64,000 bases of DNA from Paenibacillus mucilaginosus 3016 (lineage in GTDB: Bacteria; Bacillota; Bacilli; Paenibacillales; NBRC-103111). The position numbers and the translations under genes are program-made. This document shows, piece after piece, positions 16,668 to 25,786 of this stretch. Location of the stretch: assembly GCF_000250655.1 (NCBI RefSeq), contig NC_016935.1, positions 1,134,001 through 1,198,000 on the forward strand. Reading direction: 5' to 3'. Numbering within the stretch: the first letter of the stretch is position 1; every line of letters starts with the position of its first letter. The notes under the pieces were generated by a model. That model saw only the letters and a program-made list of their open reading frames with translations. It was not told the DNA's origin and made no database searches.

Positions 16668-19343
16668 TCACGAGATCACCTTGGTCATTTTCGCTTTCTC
16701 CGCAGCCCGTTTGGTATAAGGGGCCAGCGGCTTCTTCAATCCGAGGGCAAGCGCATAGCTGGCCGGGATGAAGGCGAGCAGGCAGAGCGCATCCCGTATG
16801 ACGGTTTTGGGCAGCATGCCGCCCACCGTCTCCCGCAGCAGAGAGATCGCATAGGTGAACGGGACGAAGGGATTGACGCTCTGAAAAAAGGGCGAGGCCG
16901 TAGCGATCGGGAACGTGCCGCCCGAGCTTGTGAACTGCAGCACCATGAAGATGATCGCAATCCCTTTCCCGGTATTGCCGAAGACGGACACGAGGGTGTA
17001 GGTAATCGTCACGAACACTGCACTGATCAGAACCGAGAAGAGAACGAACCAGCCCTTGTCCACCACATAGACGCCGAGCAGGTAAATATCGCCGAGCGTC
17101 AGGAACAGCGACTGCAGGGCGCCGATCGTCAGGAAGGTCAGCAGCCGGCCGAGATAGAGCTCATAGCCCTTATAATGACCGTACGACTCATCGACATCGA
17201 TTCGAAGAAGCGAGATGAGCAGGGTGGCGCCGACCCACAGGGACAGCACGGCATAAAAAGGGGCCATCGCCGAGCCGTAGTTGGGCACCGGGTACTTGCG
17301 GTTCTCTTCAAGGACCACAGGGTTCGCGAGAAAGTCGCTCTCCCGCTGAATGTCCCCGCGGAGCAGCCGGGCGAGCTCTTCGATATCGCCCCGGTGCCCT
17401 TTGACCGCCCGGATCTGATCCGCCGCCTTGCGGACGGCGCTGTCCAGCGCGGGCAGCTCCGTGCGCACCAGGTCTGCGGCCATGTGCACGCCGGACTCCA
17501 CGAGCGGGAGCTTCTCGCGGATCAGGGCGGACATGCGCCGGATGTCCGCTTCGGTCTTCGGCAGGTCGCTGCGCACGTAATCGGCTGCCTCATGAACCCG
17601 CTGCTCGACTTTCGGCAGATCGTTCCGGATGAACGGGACCGCTCGGTTCACGGCGTCCGTGAAGCGGGTCATGTTCTCGCCGATGGCGGCTGCCGCTTCG
17701 CTGAGGCCGGTGCGGATCCGCGGAAGATCGCCCTGCAGGGCGGCGAGCTGCTCCTGCCCGAAGGCGATGCCGGCCTGGGCGTCCCGGAGCAGCGCTTCGA
17801 TATTCGGCAGCTGCCCGGAGGCCGCCTGGAGCACAGCGGCGGCATTCTTCGCCGTCCGCTCCAGGAGCGCCAGCGCTTCGGCCGCCGCCGGTACGATCTC
17901 GCTGTCGTAGCGGGCGAGAATGGACCCGAGGCCCGCGCTGACCTCCTTGGAGAGGGCGTTCAGCGAAGCAACAAGCTCCTTGGCCGGCTGGGCCCCCTGA
18001 CGGAGGGCGGCCGAGATCCCCTGGACGAGCTCCGCCTGCCGGCTGAGCTTCGTCCGGATCTCCTCAAGCCGCGAAACCGCCTCGGTGAGCGCAGGGCTCT
18101 GGACGCTCCCGTTCAGCCGGGTCAGCAGATCGATCGTCGTCCCGAGCGCCTGCGTGCCGGCGGCAAGCCGATCCTGCACGAACGAGAGCAGGGCCAGCGC
18201 GGCTTCGGGGTCAAGGTCGGCAGCCTGCAGGGCCTCCGTCAGCTGGGTTACGCTGTCCGCCGTCTGCTGCAGAAGCAGCAGATTCTGCTTCACGACGGGC
18301 GGGAGGGCCGCAAGCGCGTCATGATGCTTCTCGAGGAAGCCGGAGAGCCCTGCGGCGAAGGCTCCTCCGTCCTCGGCAATGGCGGCAAGCTTGGGCAGCG
18401 CCGCCAGGGCGGCATCGACGACGGCGCCTGCCTTCCGGGCATCCTCCGCGGCCTTCACCAGGACATCCTCGACCTTGTAGAAATTGCGGTCGAGCTCCGT
18501 GACGATGCCTGCGGCCCGCTGCAGCTCGGGAAGCTTCTCCTGCAGCCGAACGATGCTGCCGGCCGCCGTCTGAATCTCCGGCCAGTGCTCTTCCACCCGG
18601 AGGATGGCGGCGCCGGCCTCCTGCAGCTCCGGAATCCGCTCCTCGAGGCCGGCAACCCTCTCCGCTTTGGAGCGGATGGCCGGAAGCTTCGCTTCGAGCT
18701 CGAGCACCTTCTGCCCCAGGGCGGCGATCTCCGGCAGCCGGGCTTCCAGGGCGAGCACGCCGTCTTCCACACGCCGGATGCTCGGCAGCTGCTCCTCCAG
18801 CCGGATGCCGGCTTCCCGCAGCTGTGTCAGGATCGCCTCGCTGACCGAAGCGATGAAGTTCTCGCGGATCTGGCCGGCGACGGAAGAGGCCCCGCTGCCG
18901 GTGATTTTGGGGGCCACGGCATTGATTTTTTCATTGACGGTATAGACGATGGCGGGTTTCTGGGGGTCTCCGCTGAGAATGCTGGTCAGCTTGGCGGAGA
19001 AGTCGCGCGGAATGAGCAGGGACGCGTAGTAGTCCCCCTCATCCACCCCTCGCTCGGCTTCCTGTTCATCCACGAAGGTCCAGCCGAGCTTCGTGTTCTT
19101 CTTCAGGCTCTCTATGACCTCGGCGCCCACATTGATCGTCCGGCCCTGCACTGAGGCCCCCTCATCCTGGCTGGTCACGGCGATCCGGATGCCGGAGGTA
19201 TTGGAGTAAGGGTCCCATACGGCCACGAGATTCACCCAGTCGTAGACGGAAGGCAGAAGGACAAGTGCGATCATCAGAAAGATGCCGGTAGGCACCTTGG
19301 CGATATTGCGCCAGTCCCGGGCATAAATGTTGAGGATGTTCAT
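16668..19343 (-). CDS. yhgE: YhgE/Pip domain membrane protein
   Basis: 891 residues. An N-terminal helix (~20-40) is followed by the YhgE/Pip domain (RIAVTSQDEGA, DEGDYYASLLIP, IVYTVNEKINA), a long extracytoplasmic Ala/Leu/Glu-rich coiled-coil region (~180-640), and five or six C-terminal membrane helices of the ABC2-like fold (~690-880). The family includes phage-infection proteins and type VII secretion-linked EsaA-like proteins; no ESX genes are nearby, so the role is undefined. Single gene. Confidence 0.9.
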   Translation of the reverse strand: MNILNIYARDWRNIAKVPTGIFLMIALVLLPSVYDWVNLVAVWDPYSNTSGIRIAVTSQDEGASVQGRTINVGAEVIESLKKNTKLGWTFVDEQEAERGVDEGDYYASLLIPRDFSAKLTSILSGDPQKPAIVYTVNEKINAVAPKITGSGASSVAGQIRENFIASVSEAILTQLREAGIRLEEQLPSIRRVEDGVLALEARLPEIAALGQKVLELEAKLPAIRSKAERVAGLEERIPELQEAGAAILRVEEHWPEIQTAAGSIVRLQEKLPELQRAAGIVTELDRNFYKVEDVLVKAAEDARKAGAVVDAALAALPKLAAIAEDGGAFAAGLSGFLEKHHDALAALPPVVKQNLLLLQQTADSVTQLTEALQAADLDPEAALALLSFVQDRLAAGTQALGTTIDLLTRLNGSVQSPALTEAVSRLEEIRTKLSRQAELVQGISAALRQGAQPAKELVASLNALSKEVSAGLGSILARYDSEIVPAAAEALALLERTAKNAAAVLQAASGQLPNIEALLRDAQAGIAFGQEQLAALQGDLPRIRTGLSEAAAAIGENMTRFTDAVNRAVPFIRNDLPKVEQRVHEAADYVRSDLPKTEADIRRMSALIREKLPLVESGVHMAADLVRTELPALDSAVRKAADQIRAVKGHRGDIEELARLLRGDIQRESDFLANPVVLEENRKYPVPNYGSAMAPFYAVLSLWVGATLLISLLRIDVDESYGHYKGYELYLGRLLTFLTIGALQSLFLTLGDIYLLGVYVVDKGWFVLFSVLISAVFVTITYTLVSVFGNTGKGIAIIFMVLQFTSSGGTFPIATASPFFQSVNPFVPFTYAISLLRETVGGMLPKTVIRDALCLLAFIPASYALALGLKKPLAPYTKRAAEKAKMTKVIS

Positions 19344-19571
19344 GGCTTGAGGTTTCCTTTCCTTCTCTCTATTGGTTTACTTTATCCATCGGCAGCAGGG
19401 CTGATGCAGTGAAGAGCAGGCAGCGGCAGGCGGGGGGGCACTTCGTTTGTTCCCCGCAGCCCCGGGGTAAAAAGAGTCATGGCTGCGTGTAGAATCGGCG
19501 GCATTCTGCTCATACTAGCCTTATGTTCAGAGGCAGGGATGAGAAATCCGAACCAGGGAGGATGAGAAGCA

Positions 19572-19907
19572 ATGTCACAGCTCGATGAGATCACGGCATG
19601 GCTGGATTCGCACAAGGGACAAACGCTGCAGATCGAGAAGAGGGAGCAGGAGGATCTCGATCTCACAAGCATCCGGCTCGAGCAGGTGAGCTTCCGGGAC
19701 GGGATTCCGAACCGGGGCGACGAGTACATTCCGCGCAGGGAGCTTGTCCTGCATGGAAGCGGTACGATCCTGAACGGGGACGAGAACCCGCCGCTGCCGC
19801 AGGATCAGTATGAGATTCCGCTGCTCGGGCAATGGCACGGAACCCCCCAGGGCGAAGCGCTGCAGCTTGTTACCGAGCGGGCTACGTATCAGATCCGGGC
19901 CGAATAA
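19572..19907 (+). CDS. conserved hypothetical protein
   Basis: 111 residues, soluble, acidic, no signal or membrane segment, mostly beta-strand-like patterning in the second half (RRELVLHGSGTIL, YEIPLLGQW). GGGAGGATGAGAAGC precedes the ATG and a good terminator follows, so it looks like a real single-gene unit. No family is recognised. Confidence 0.7.
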   Translation: MSQLDEITAWLDSHKGQTLQIEKREQEDLDLTSIRLEQVSFRDGIPNRGDEYIPRRELVLHGSGTILNGDENPPLPQDQYEIPLLGQWHGTPQGEALQLVTERATYQIRAE

Positions 19908-19927
19908 GAGCGAAGCCATCCGAACCG

Positions 19928-19958
19928 ACCGGCAGGGAGTGATCCCGCCGGTTTTTTT
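19928..19958 (+). terminator. terminator of the 111-aa hypothetical gene
   Basis: Stem ACCGGC(A)GGGA / TCCCGCCGGT with GTGA loop, followed by seven T. Confidence 0.85.
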
Positions 19959-20093
19959 GATTCTTCCGAAAGGATGACTCGATCCTGTGCTGCGATGCCG
20001 CTTCCGCTTGGAGTCCAGCCAGAATGATCCACCTTATCCGGAGAGTGCTTTGGAGATAACTACATAAGATGTGCGGCGGGGAAGAGGTCTCTG

Positions 20094-20137
20094 AAAAAAA
20101 GGAATCCCCCATCTCCCTGTCCTGGAGAGAGGGGGAT
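20094..20137 (-). terminator. terminator downstream of yjcZ-like gene
   Basis: On the minus strand: ATCCCCCTCTCTCC, short loop, GGGAGATGGGGGAT, then CCTTTTTTTC. The ~200 bp between it and the yjcZ-like stop hold a further GC-rich hairpin (AGACCGGC ... GCCGGTCT) and no credible gene; the 19959-20093 stretch also shows nothing recognisable. Confidence 0.75.
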
Positions 20138-20334
20138 GAGGGCGAGGACATCGCTCGGGTTTCTCTCCGGCGGGAAGGGGTTATCGGACCACCGGCAGCC
20201 GGAATGTGGTGCTATGTACGCGTGAGGAAGGAACGATTCCGTGACGGACAGACCGGCCGGCCGCTGGCAGCAAGCCAGCCGGTCTGCAGCCGCCTTCACC
20301 CGATGTTACCGGGGGCGTGGCGGCGTCGGCTTTC

Positions 20335-20529
20335 TTAGATGAAAGCGCGGGTCACGATGACCAGAAGGATGAACAGTACGAGGATGACGCCAACGGTTGT
20401 GAAGCCGCCGTAGCCGTAGCCATGACCGTGGCCGTAACCTGCACCAACCCCTGTGTGCGCGTTGAGATGCGCGTTCGCGTGAAGCCCTGCGTCCAAACCA
20501 AATCCTGCGTCTACACCAAATCCTGCCAT
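20335..20529 (-). CDS. YjcZ-family sporulation protein
   Basis: 64 residues: a Gly/Ala/His-rich N-terminal half (alternating GYGHGHGYGYGG) followed by a single C-terminal helix GFTTVGVILVLFILLVI, the signature of the YjcZ/sporulation small-protein family. AAGGAGTGG precedes the ATG. It probably accumulates in spores or the forespore membrane; function unknown. Confidence 0.88.
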   Translation of the reverse strand: MAGFGVDAGFGLDAGLHANAHLNAHTGVGAGYGHGHGYGYGGFTTVGVILVLFILLVIVTRAFI

Positions 20530-20635
20530 CGTGTAACCACTCCTTATTAGTTATTTCTGTATATCCTATGCGGCAGGAGTGGAGGTGCCCTGGGCCGGTG
20601 TCCTGAAGCGGCCTAACTTGGGTGGATGCCCCGGG

Positions 20636-21157
20636 TTACGAATCGATAAGGAAGTGGAAGTCAGGATGCCGGTACACGCACAGGAAGTTCGGGTCCCGGC
20701 TGAGGAAGGTGTCGATATCTTCGGGTGTGAAGAGCCCGTGATCGTTGGGCAGGGCCATGCCTGCACCGTAATAGTAGCTGATCCATACGAGCTTGGAGCA
20801 GTAGACCGAAGTCCACGGATCCTCCAGCGGCACCTGGGGGGAGAAGGAGAACGGGGGACGGACGATGCCGCTCCTGCGGTTGCGCTCACTTTGCTCGAAG
20901 TAGGAGTAAGCAAGGGAGGCCGCTTTCCTTCCGGTCTCAGGGTCTCGGGGGCGATATACCGCCGACGTGGGATGCGGCTCGAAGAAGTCCTTCTTGGGCA
21001 CAACCCGGATATACGGATAATTCATGACGGCTTCCACCAGATGCTGCGGCCCGATGGCAATGGCGCTGTGGCCGAGGTAGCCCGTCGGGATCATCAGCTC
21101 GTTGTCGCACGCAGCGAGAATGTCTCCCGCCTGCAGCTCGATCTGCTCATAGCTCAT
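20636..21157 (-). CDS. permuted papain-like amidase/peptidase (YiiX/C92-like)
   Basis: 173 residues without a clear signal peptide. Order of catalytic motifs is permuted as in YaeF/YiiX proteins: GDIL, then GHSAIAIG (catalytic His), HLVEA, and later VYCSKLVW (catalytic Cys) with GLFTPEDI downstream. Such NlpC/P60-superfamily enzymes cleave amide or thioester bonds; the substrate is unknown. AGGTGAGC precedes the ATG. Monocistronic, divergent from the lacI-type gene. Confidence 0.78.
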   Translation of the reverse strand: MSYEQIELQAGDILAACDNELMIPTGYLGHSAIAIGPQHLVEAVMNYPYIRVVPKKDFFEPHPTSAVYRPRDPETGRKAASLAYSYFEQSERNRRSGIVRPPFSFSPQVPLEDPWTSVYCSKLVWISYYYGAGMALPNDHGLFTPEDIDTFLSRDPNFLCVYRHPDFHFLIDS

Positions 21158-21355
21158 GTTCGCTCACCTGCCTTGTAATGCCATTGTATTCGGGACGGCT
21201 GTCGATTAGATGCCTGCGCCGACGTGGAAATTTTGTAAAATTCCGTTTCCTGCTGTGTTACAATAATCTTGAAAGCGGGTATTAGACCCTGCATGGTACA
21301 AGGCAGAGGGGCGGGATGGAAGCCCGACTGCAGTTTTTTCAAAATATAAGAATTG

Positions 21356-21401
21356 AATAAACGCGCATCGTCCATAGAGGACGGCGAAGCCGTTTATCTT
21401 A
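21356..21401 (+). repeat. dispersed ~45-bp intergenic element, copy A
   Basis: Begins AATAAACGCG and ends GCCGTTTATCTTA; contains TCGTCCATAGAGGACGGC. It fits the pattern GGC-N3-GSCG(T/G)TTAYC shared with four other intergenic sites in this window. The ends form an inverted repeat (AAACG/CGTTT). This copy is in the 5' region of the LacI-type gene, 30 bp before its ATG. Confidence 0.65.
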
Positions 21402-21432
21402 TTTCAGGACGGGTTCACACGAAGGGGCAGGT

Positions 21433-22410
21433 ATGGCAACGATAAACGATGTAGCTGCAATGGCGGGTGTGTCCGTAACGACGGTATCCCGCGTGCTGAA
21501 TAACCGGGGATATATCAGCGAAGCGACCCGGCGCAAGGTATACGGAGCGATGGAAACGCTCCATTACCAGCCGAACGAGATTGCGCGTTCGCTCCTCAAG
21601 AAGCAGTCCAACCTGATCGGACTCATAGTTCCGAACGTCTCGCATCCCTTCTTCGGCGAGCTGGCGAGTCACGTGGAATTCCATGCCCATCGCAGCGGCT
21701 TCAAGGTGCTGCTGTGCAACTCCCACCTTGATCCGGTCAAGGAGCGGGATTATATCGAGATGATGAAGCGCAACCGGGTGGACGGCATCATCATGGGCTC
21801 CCATACGCTGGAGGTAGAGGAATACCGCAACCTCCGGCATCCGATCGTGACGGTCGACCGGCTCATCGACGAGAGCATCCCGTATATCTCGGCGGACAAC
21901 TACCGGGGCGGCGAGCTCGCGGCGCAGCATCTGGTGGACAGGGGCTGCCGCAAAATCGCGCATATCTGCGGCAACCTGGAGCTGCAGCTGCTGGCCAACC
22001 GGAGAACGGACGCGTTCCTGGAAACCGTACGGCGGCATGGAGTCCAGCATGTCGTCGTGCAGACGGACATGAACGTGTTCGACCAGAATCAATACGAGGA
22101 GAAGCTCGAAGCGGTGCTCAGGGAGCATCCCGACATCGACGGGGTGTTCGCCACCTCCGATATCATTGCGGCCTTCGCGGTCAAGATCTGCCGCAGGCTG
22201 GGTAAAGAAATACCGCAAGACGTGCGGATCGTCGGCTATGACGACGTCAATGCGGCCTCGTGGCTGCATCCTGCACTGACGACCATCCGGCAGCCGATCG
22301 GCGAGATCGGACGGCTGGCCGTGGAGCTGATTCTGAAGCAGATGGACGAGGAGCTGATCGTCCGCGAGCACATCCTGTCGGTTGAACTGGTGCAAAGGGA
22401 AACGACATAA
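21433..22410 (+). CDS. LacI-family transcriptional regulator of the adjacent sugar operon
   Basis: 325 residues: N-terminal LacI helix-turn-helix (TINDVAAMAGVSVTTVSRVL, hinge NEIARSL), then a periplasmic-binding-protein-like effector domain (LIGLIVPNVSHPFFGEL, YISADNYRGG, GVFATSDIIAAFAV, VRIVGYDDV). It should repress the following importer/GH32 operon until the sugar binds. A TACAAT -10-like box lies at 21259-21264. Its own terminator separates it from the operon, and a palindromic operator with a central CG overlaps the operon promoter. Confidence 0.93.
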   Translation: MATINDVAAMAGVSVTTVSRVLNNRGYISEATRRKVYGAMETLHYQPNEIARSLLKKQSNLIGLIVPNVSHPFFGELASHVEFHAHRSGFKVLLCNSHLDPVKERDYIEMMKRNRVDGIIMGSHTLEVEEYRNLRHPIVTVDRLIDESIPYISADNYRGGELAAQHLVDRGCRKIAHICGNLELQLLANRRTDAFLETVRRHGVQHVVVQTDMNVFDQNQYEEKLEAVLREHPDIDGVFATSDIIAAFAVKICRRLGKEIPQDVRIVGYDDVNAASWLHPALTTIRQPIGEIGRLAVELILKQMDEELIVREHILSVELVQRETT

Positions 22411-22424
22411 GCTTTTTTTTCAAG

Positions 22425-22461
22425 CGCAAACCCTTGCTGCATAAGGGTTTGCGTTTTTTTT
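22425..22461 (+). terminator. terminator after the LacI-type gene
   Basis: Stem CGCAAACCCTT / AAGGGTTTGCG, 7-nt loop, followed by eight T. Confidence 0.92.
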
Positions 22462-22482
22462 AGCCAATATGTCAAAGGTTTG

Positions 22483-22525
22483 ATATGTCAAACGATTGAC
22501 ATATTGTCATGGCGCGAACTATAAT
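22483..22525 (+). promoter_or_regulatory. sugar operon promoter with LacI-type operator
   Basis: -35 TTGACA (22496-22501), 18-bp spacer, -10 TATAAT (22520-22525). A 22-bp palindrome ATATGTCAA-ACGA-TTGACATAT (22483-22504) with central CG covers the -35 box, which is typical of LacI-family repression. A second related half-palindrome (ATATGTCAAAGGTTTGATAT) lies directly upstream at 22468-22487. Confidence 0.85.
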
Positions 22526-22593
22526 ACGTTTGAAAGCGGTACTCATCATGATCTGATACTTAACGAAACCATTCGTCGAACGGGGGAAGCAGC

Positions 22594-23913
22594 ATGAAAA
22601 GTAGAAAGAGACTGAGCGCATGGATCTTATCTTTGGCATTGGTGACAACGGTTACAGCCTGCAGTTCATCCGCACCTGAGGGGGATTCGGCCGCTGCGGG
22701 CGGCACATCCAAGGAAGTGAAGATCACCTTACTGAACTCCAAAGGTGAAATCCAGCAGCAGCTCGAAGAAGCCGCCAAAGCGTTCAAGACGGATCATCCT
22801 GATATTGCGATGGAGATCATTCCGGTTCCTGCCGGACAGTCGCCGTTCGAGAAGGCATCCGCCCTCTACGCCTCGGGCAACCCTGCTACCATCACGATGC
22901 TGGACCCGTCCGACGTGATCAAATTCAAGGACCGCATCGCCGACCTCTCGGGGGAGAAGTGGAAGGCGGACGCCGTGGACAAGAGCCTGGACGGCTCCAC
23001 CCTGGACGGCAAGGTGATGGCATTCCCGCTGGCCATCGAAGGGTTCGGGTTGATCTATAACAAGGCGGTGCTGGACAAGGCGGCCGGCGGCAGCTTCGAC
23101 CCGTCTTCGGTCAAGACGAGGCAGGATCTGGAGAAGCTCATGGGCCAGGTCAAGGCCTCGGGTACAGCTCCGCTGGTCATCTCGCCGATGGACTGGTCTC
23201 TCGGCGCTCACTATCTGTCTCTTGCTTACTCGGCCCAATCGCCGGATACGGCCAAGGTGGCGGCATGGATTGAAGAACTCAAGGCAGGGAAGGGCGACCT
23301 GGCGAACAATAAGGTGTTCGGCGGCCTGATGGATACGTTTGATCTCATGATGAAGAACAACATCGACGAGGCATCCGCTTTATCAGGTACATACGAGCGG
23401 GGGCCGGAGCTACTCGGCAAGGGCGAAGTCGGCCTGTGGTTCATGGGCAACTGGGCGTGGCCGCAGATTCAGAGCTTTGATACGGCCGGCGGCCAATACG
23501 GCTTCCTGCCGGTTCCGCTGAGCGATAACCCGGAAGACTTCGGCAACTCGCAGATCGCGGCTGCAGTCTCCAAGCGGCTTGTGCTCGACAAGGAGAAGAG
23601 CACGCCGGAGCAGCTGGCTGCCGCCAAGACGTTCCTGAACTGGATGGTCTATGAGGAGAAAGGGCAGGATTTCCTGGTGAACAAGGCGAGCTTGATTCCG
23701 GCCTTCGGGAATATCAAGCTGGAGCCGCAGGATCCGCTGGCGAAGTCCATTAAGGATTACATTGCACGCGGGAAGACGCAGGAAGCGATGGGAACCCTGC
23801 CTGCAGACCACTGGGCGAAGAATGGGGCCGCCATGCAGAAGTATTTGTCCAAGACGGGGGACCGTGCCGAGCTCATCAAGGATATCGAGAGCTACTGGAA
23901 GTCCGTCAAGTAG
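22594..23913 (+). CDS. sugar ABC transporter substrate-binding lipoprotein (family 1)
   Basis: 439 residues. Lipoprotein signal ending VTTVTACSS; body of the SBP_bac_1 type (EEAAKAFKTDHPDI, YASGNPATITMLDP, GFGLIYNKAVLDKA, KGEVGLWFMGNWAWPQI). It delivers an oligo- or disaccharide to the two permeases downstream. The GH32 gene at the end of the operon suggests sucrose or a fructo-oligosaccharide. No ATPase gene is present; a shared MsmX-type ATPase elsewhere is probable. A hairpin follows within the operon. Confidence 0.92.
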   Translation: MKSRKRLSAWILSLALVTTVTACSSSAPEGDSAAAGGTSKEVKITLLNSKGEIQQQLEEAAKAFKTDHPDIAMEIIPVPAGQSPFEKASALYASGNPATITMLDPSDVIKFKDRIADLSGEKWKADAVDKSLDGSTLDGKVMAFPLAIEGFGLIYNKAVLDKAAGGSFDPSSVKTRQDLEKLMGQVKASGTAPLVISPMDWSLGAHYLSLAYSAQSPDTAKVAAWIEELKAGKGDLANNKVFGGLMDTFDLMMKNNIDEASALSGTYERGPELLGKGEVGLWFMGNWAWPQIQSFDTAGGQYGFLPVPLSDNPEDFGNSQIAAAVSKRLVLDKEKSTPEQLAAAKTFLNWMVYEEKGQDFLVNKASLIPAFGNIKLEPQDPLAKSIKDYIARGKTQEAMGTLPADHWAKNGAAMQKYLSKTGDRAELIKDIESYWKSVK

Positions 23914-23968
23914 GTCCGGGTAAGCGTCTGTGCCTTAAGTGAAGTGAGTGAACTCATCAAGACTGGCG

Positions 23969-24007
23969 GCAATGGATAAGACGCACAGCGTCTTATCCAT
24001 TGCTTTT
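23969..24007 (+). terminator. intra-operon hairpin/attenuator
   Basis: A perfect 16-bp stem GCAATGGATAAGACGC / GCGTCTTATCCATTGC with 3-nt loop ACA, then TTTTATC. Sited between the binding-protein and first permease genes, it probably ends part of the transcripts or protects the upstream mRNA, giving more binding protein than permease. Confidence 0.85.
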
Positions 24008-24048
24008 ATCCGCGGACATCCGCATTGATCCGGAAAGGAAGGGAAGTC

Positions 24049-24933
24049 ATGATAGCTGAGAAAGGGCGCCTCAACCGGATCCGTACCCGGCTCCTGTTCA
24101 CCGGCCCCACGTTGTTTGCATTTACGACCGTTATGATTCTGCCGTTTGTGTTCGGGATCTATCTCACCTTTACGAACTGGGACGGCATCTCGACGGAGCT
24201 GACCTTCGTTGCCTTCGAGAATTACGTCTCGGTGTTTCAGGATACGGAATTCTGGAAATCATTTTACCTTACGCTGAAGTTCGTTGGAGCCACCGTGGTG
24301 GGTATCAACGTGGTGGCGTTCGGGCTGGCCTATCTGCTGACCAGCGGACTCAAGGGGCAGAGCGTCTTCCGTGCGGGCTTCTTCGTTCCGAATCTGATCG
24401 GCGGGATCGTACTCGGCTTTATCTGGCAGTTTATTTTCTCCAATGTGCTGGTCTATCTCGGGAAAACCTACGATATCGGACTGTTCCGGGCTTCGTGGCT
24501 CTCCACGCCGGACAAGGCGCTCTGGGCTCTCATCATCGTCACGGTCTGGCAGTATGCCGGGTATATGATGGTGATCTATGTGGCGGGGCTGATGAACGTG
24601 CCGAAGGACATTCTCGAGGCGGCATCCATCGACGGCGCCAGCGGCTGGACCCGTCTACGCCGCATGGTGCTGCCGATGATCGTCCCGTCGTTCATCGTCT
24701 GCATCTTCCTGTCGCTGCAGCGGGGCTTCCTGGTGTATGACGTGAATTTCGCCCTGACGAAGGGCGGGCCGTTCAAGAGCACCGAGATGGTCGCCATGCA
24801 TGTCTACGAGAAAGCGTTCCGCTCTCACGATTACGGGGTAGGCCAGGCGGAAGCCTTCATCCTGTTCCTGCTCGTTACGGCTGTGACGCTGGTGCAGGTC
24901 TACTTCAGCAAGAAGATGGAGGTGGAAGCGTAA
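24049..24933 (+). CDS. sugar ABC transporter permease (MalF/UgpA type)
   Basis: 294 residues from ATG 24049 (GGAAGGGAAG upstream; an in-frame TTG at 24025 has no such site). Six membrane helices; the EAA motif is EAASIDGASGWTRLRRMVLP. It forms the import channel with the next gene, whose ATG overlaps this stop (TAATG). Confidence 0.92.
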   Translation: MIAEKGRLNRIRTRLLFTGPTLFAFTTVMILPFVFGIYLTFTNWDGISTELTFVAFENYVSVFQDTEFWKSFYLTLKFVGATVVGINVVAFGLAYLLTSGLKGQSVFRAGFFVPNLIGGIVLGFIWQFIFSNVLVYLGKTYDIGLFRASWLSTPDKALWALIIVTVWQYAGYMMVIYVAGLMNVPKDILEAASIDGASGWTRLRRMVLPMIVPSFIVCIFLSLQRGFLVYDVNFALTKGGPFKSTEMVAMHVYEKAFRSHDYGVGQAEAFILFLLVTAVTLVQVYFSKKMEVEA

Positions 24934-25766
24934 TGAAAGCCGCAGGGGATAAAGCTTCCGTATCATGGGCCCCGCTCACGCTGCTGACCGCAGGCCTTTT
25001 CCTGTTTATCGTTCCGTTCATTCTGCTCTTCGTCAATTCGTTCAAGGCCAACAAGCACATCACGTCCAGCCCGCTGTCGCTGCCGACCGACTGGAATCTG
25101 TCCAATTATACCAGCGCTTTTGCCAAAATGAATTATATGGACGCGTTCGTAAACTCGGTGATCATCACGGCCTGCAGCGTGCTGCTCCTGGCGCTGTTCT
25201 CCTCCATGACGGCACACTACTTTGTCCGCCACCAGACCCGGTTCAATCAATACACGTTCTTCCTCATGCTCTCCTCGATGATCATTCCATTCCAGGCGCT
25301 GATGATTCCGCTTGTGAAGATCTACGGCTCCATCGGCATGCTCGACAGCAAATGGTCCTTGATCTACATGTACATCGGGTTCGGAAGCGCGATGGCGGTG
25401 TTCATCTACCACGGATTCGTGAAGGGCATTCCGGCCGAGCTGGAGGAAGCGGCGATGATGGACGGGTGCACCCGTACGCAGACGTTCTTCCGCATCGTCT
25501 TTCCGGTGCTCACGCCGACCACCACGACGATCGCCATTCTGAATGTCATCTGGATCTGGAACGACTTTCTGCTCCCGTCGCTGGTGCTCGTCGAACCGGA
25601 GGAGCGGACGCTGCCTTTGTCGACCTTTTACTTCTTCGGCACCTATACCGTGGACTACGGTCCGCTGATGGCGGGGCTGATGCTGACGATTCTGCCGGTC
25701 ATCGTGGTTTATTTGTTCGCACAGCGGTACATTATTCAAGGGGTTATGCAGGGTTCCATCAAATAA
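24933..25766 (+). CDS. sugar ABC transporter permease (MalG/UgpE type)
   Basis: 277 residues, six membrane helices, EAA motif EEAAMMDGCTRTQTFFRIVFP. The start overlaps the previous stop by one base, indicating translational coupling. The GH32 gene follows after about 20 bp. Confidence 0.92.
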   Translation: MKAAGDKASVSWAPLTLLTAGLFLFIVPFILLFVNSFKANKHITSSPLSLPTDWNLSNYTSAFAKMNYMDAFVNSVIITACSVLLLALFSSMTAHYFVRHQTRFNQYTFFLMLSSMIIPFQALMIPLVKIYGSIGMLDSKWSLIYMYIGFGSAMAVFIYHGFVKGIPAELEEAAMMDGCTRTQTFFRIVFPVLTPTTTTIAILNVIWIWNDFLLPSLVLVEPEERTLPLSTFYFFGTYTVDYGPLMAGLMLTILPVIVVYLFAQRYIIQGVMQGSIK

Positions 25767-25786
25767 AATGCAGGGGAGGGCTCTTT

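Noticed and set aside
16650..19154. 834-residue open frame antisense to the YhgE gene
   Set aside because: Low-complexity Gly/Arg/Gln composition, no RBS, no recognisable domain; a by-product of GC-rich codons opposite a real gene.
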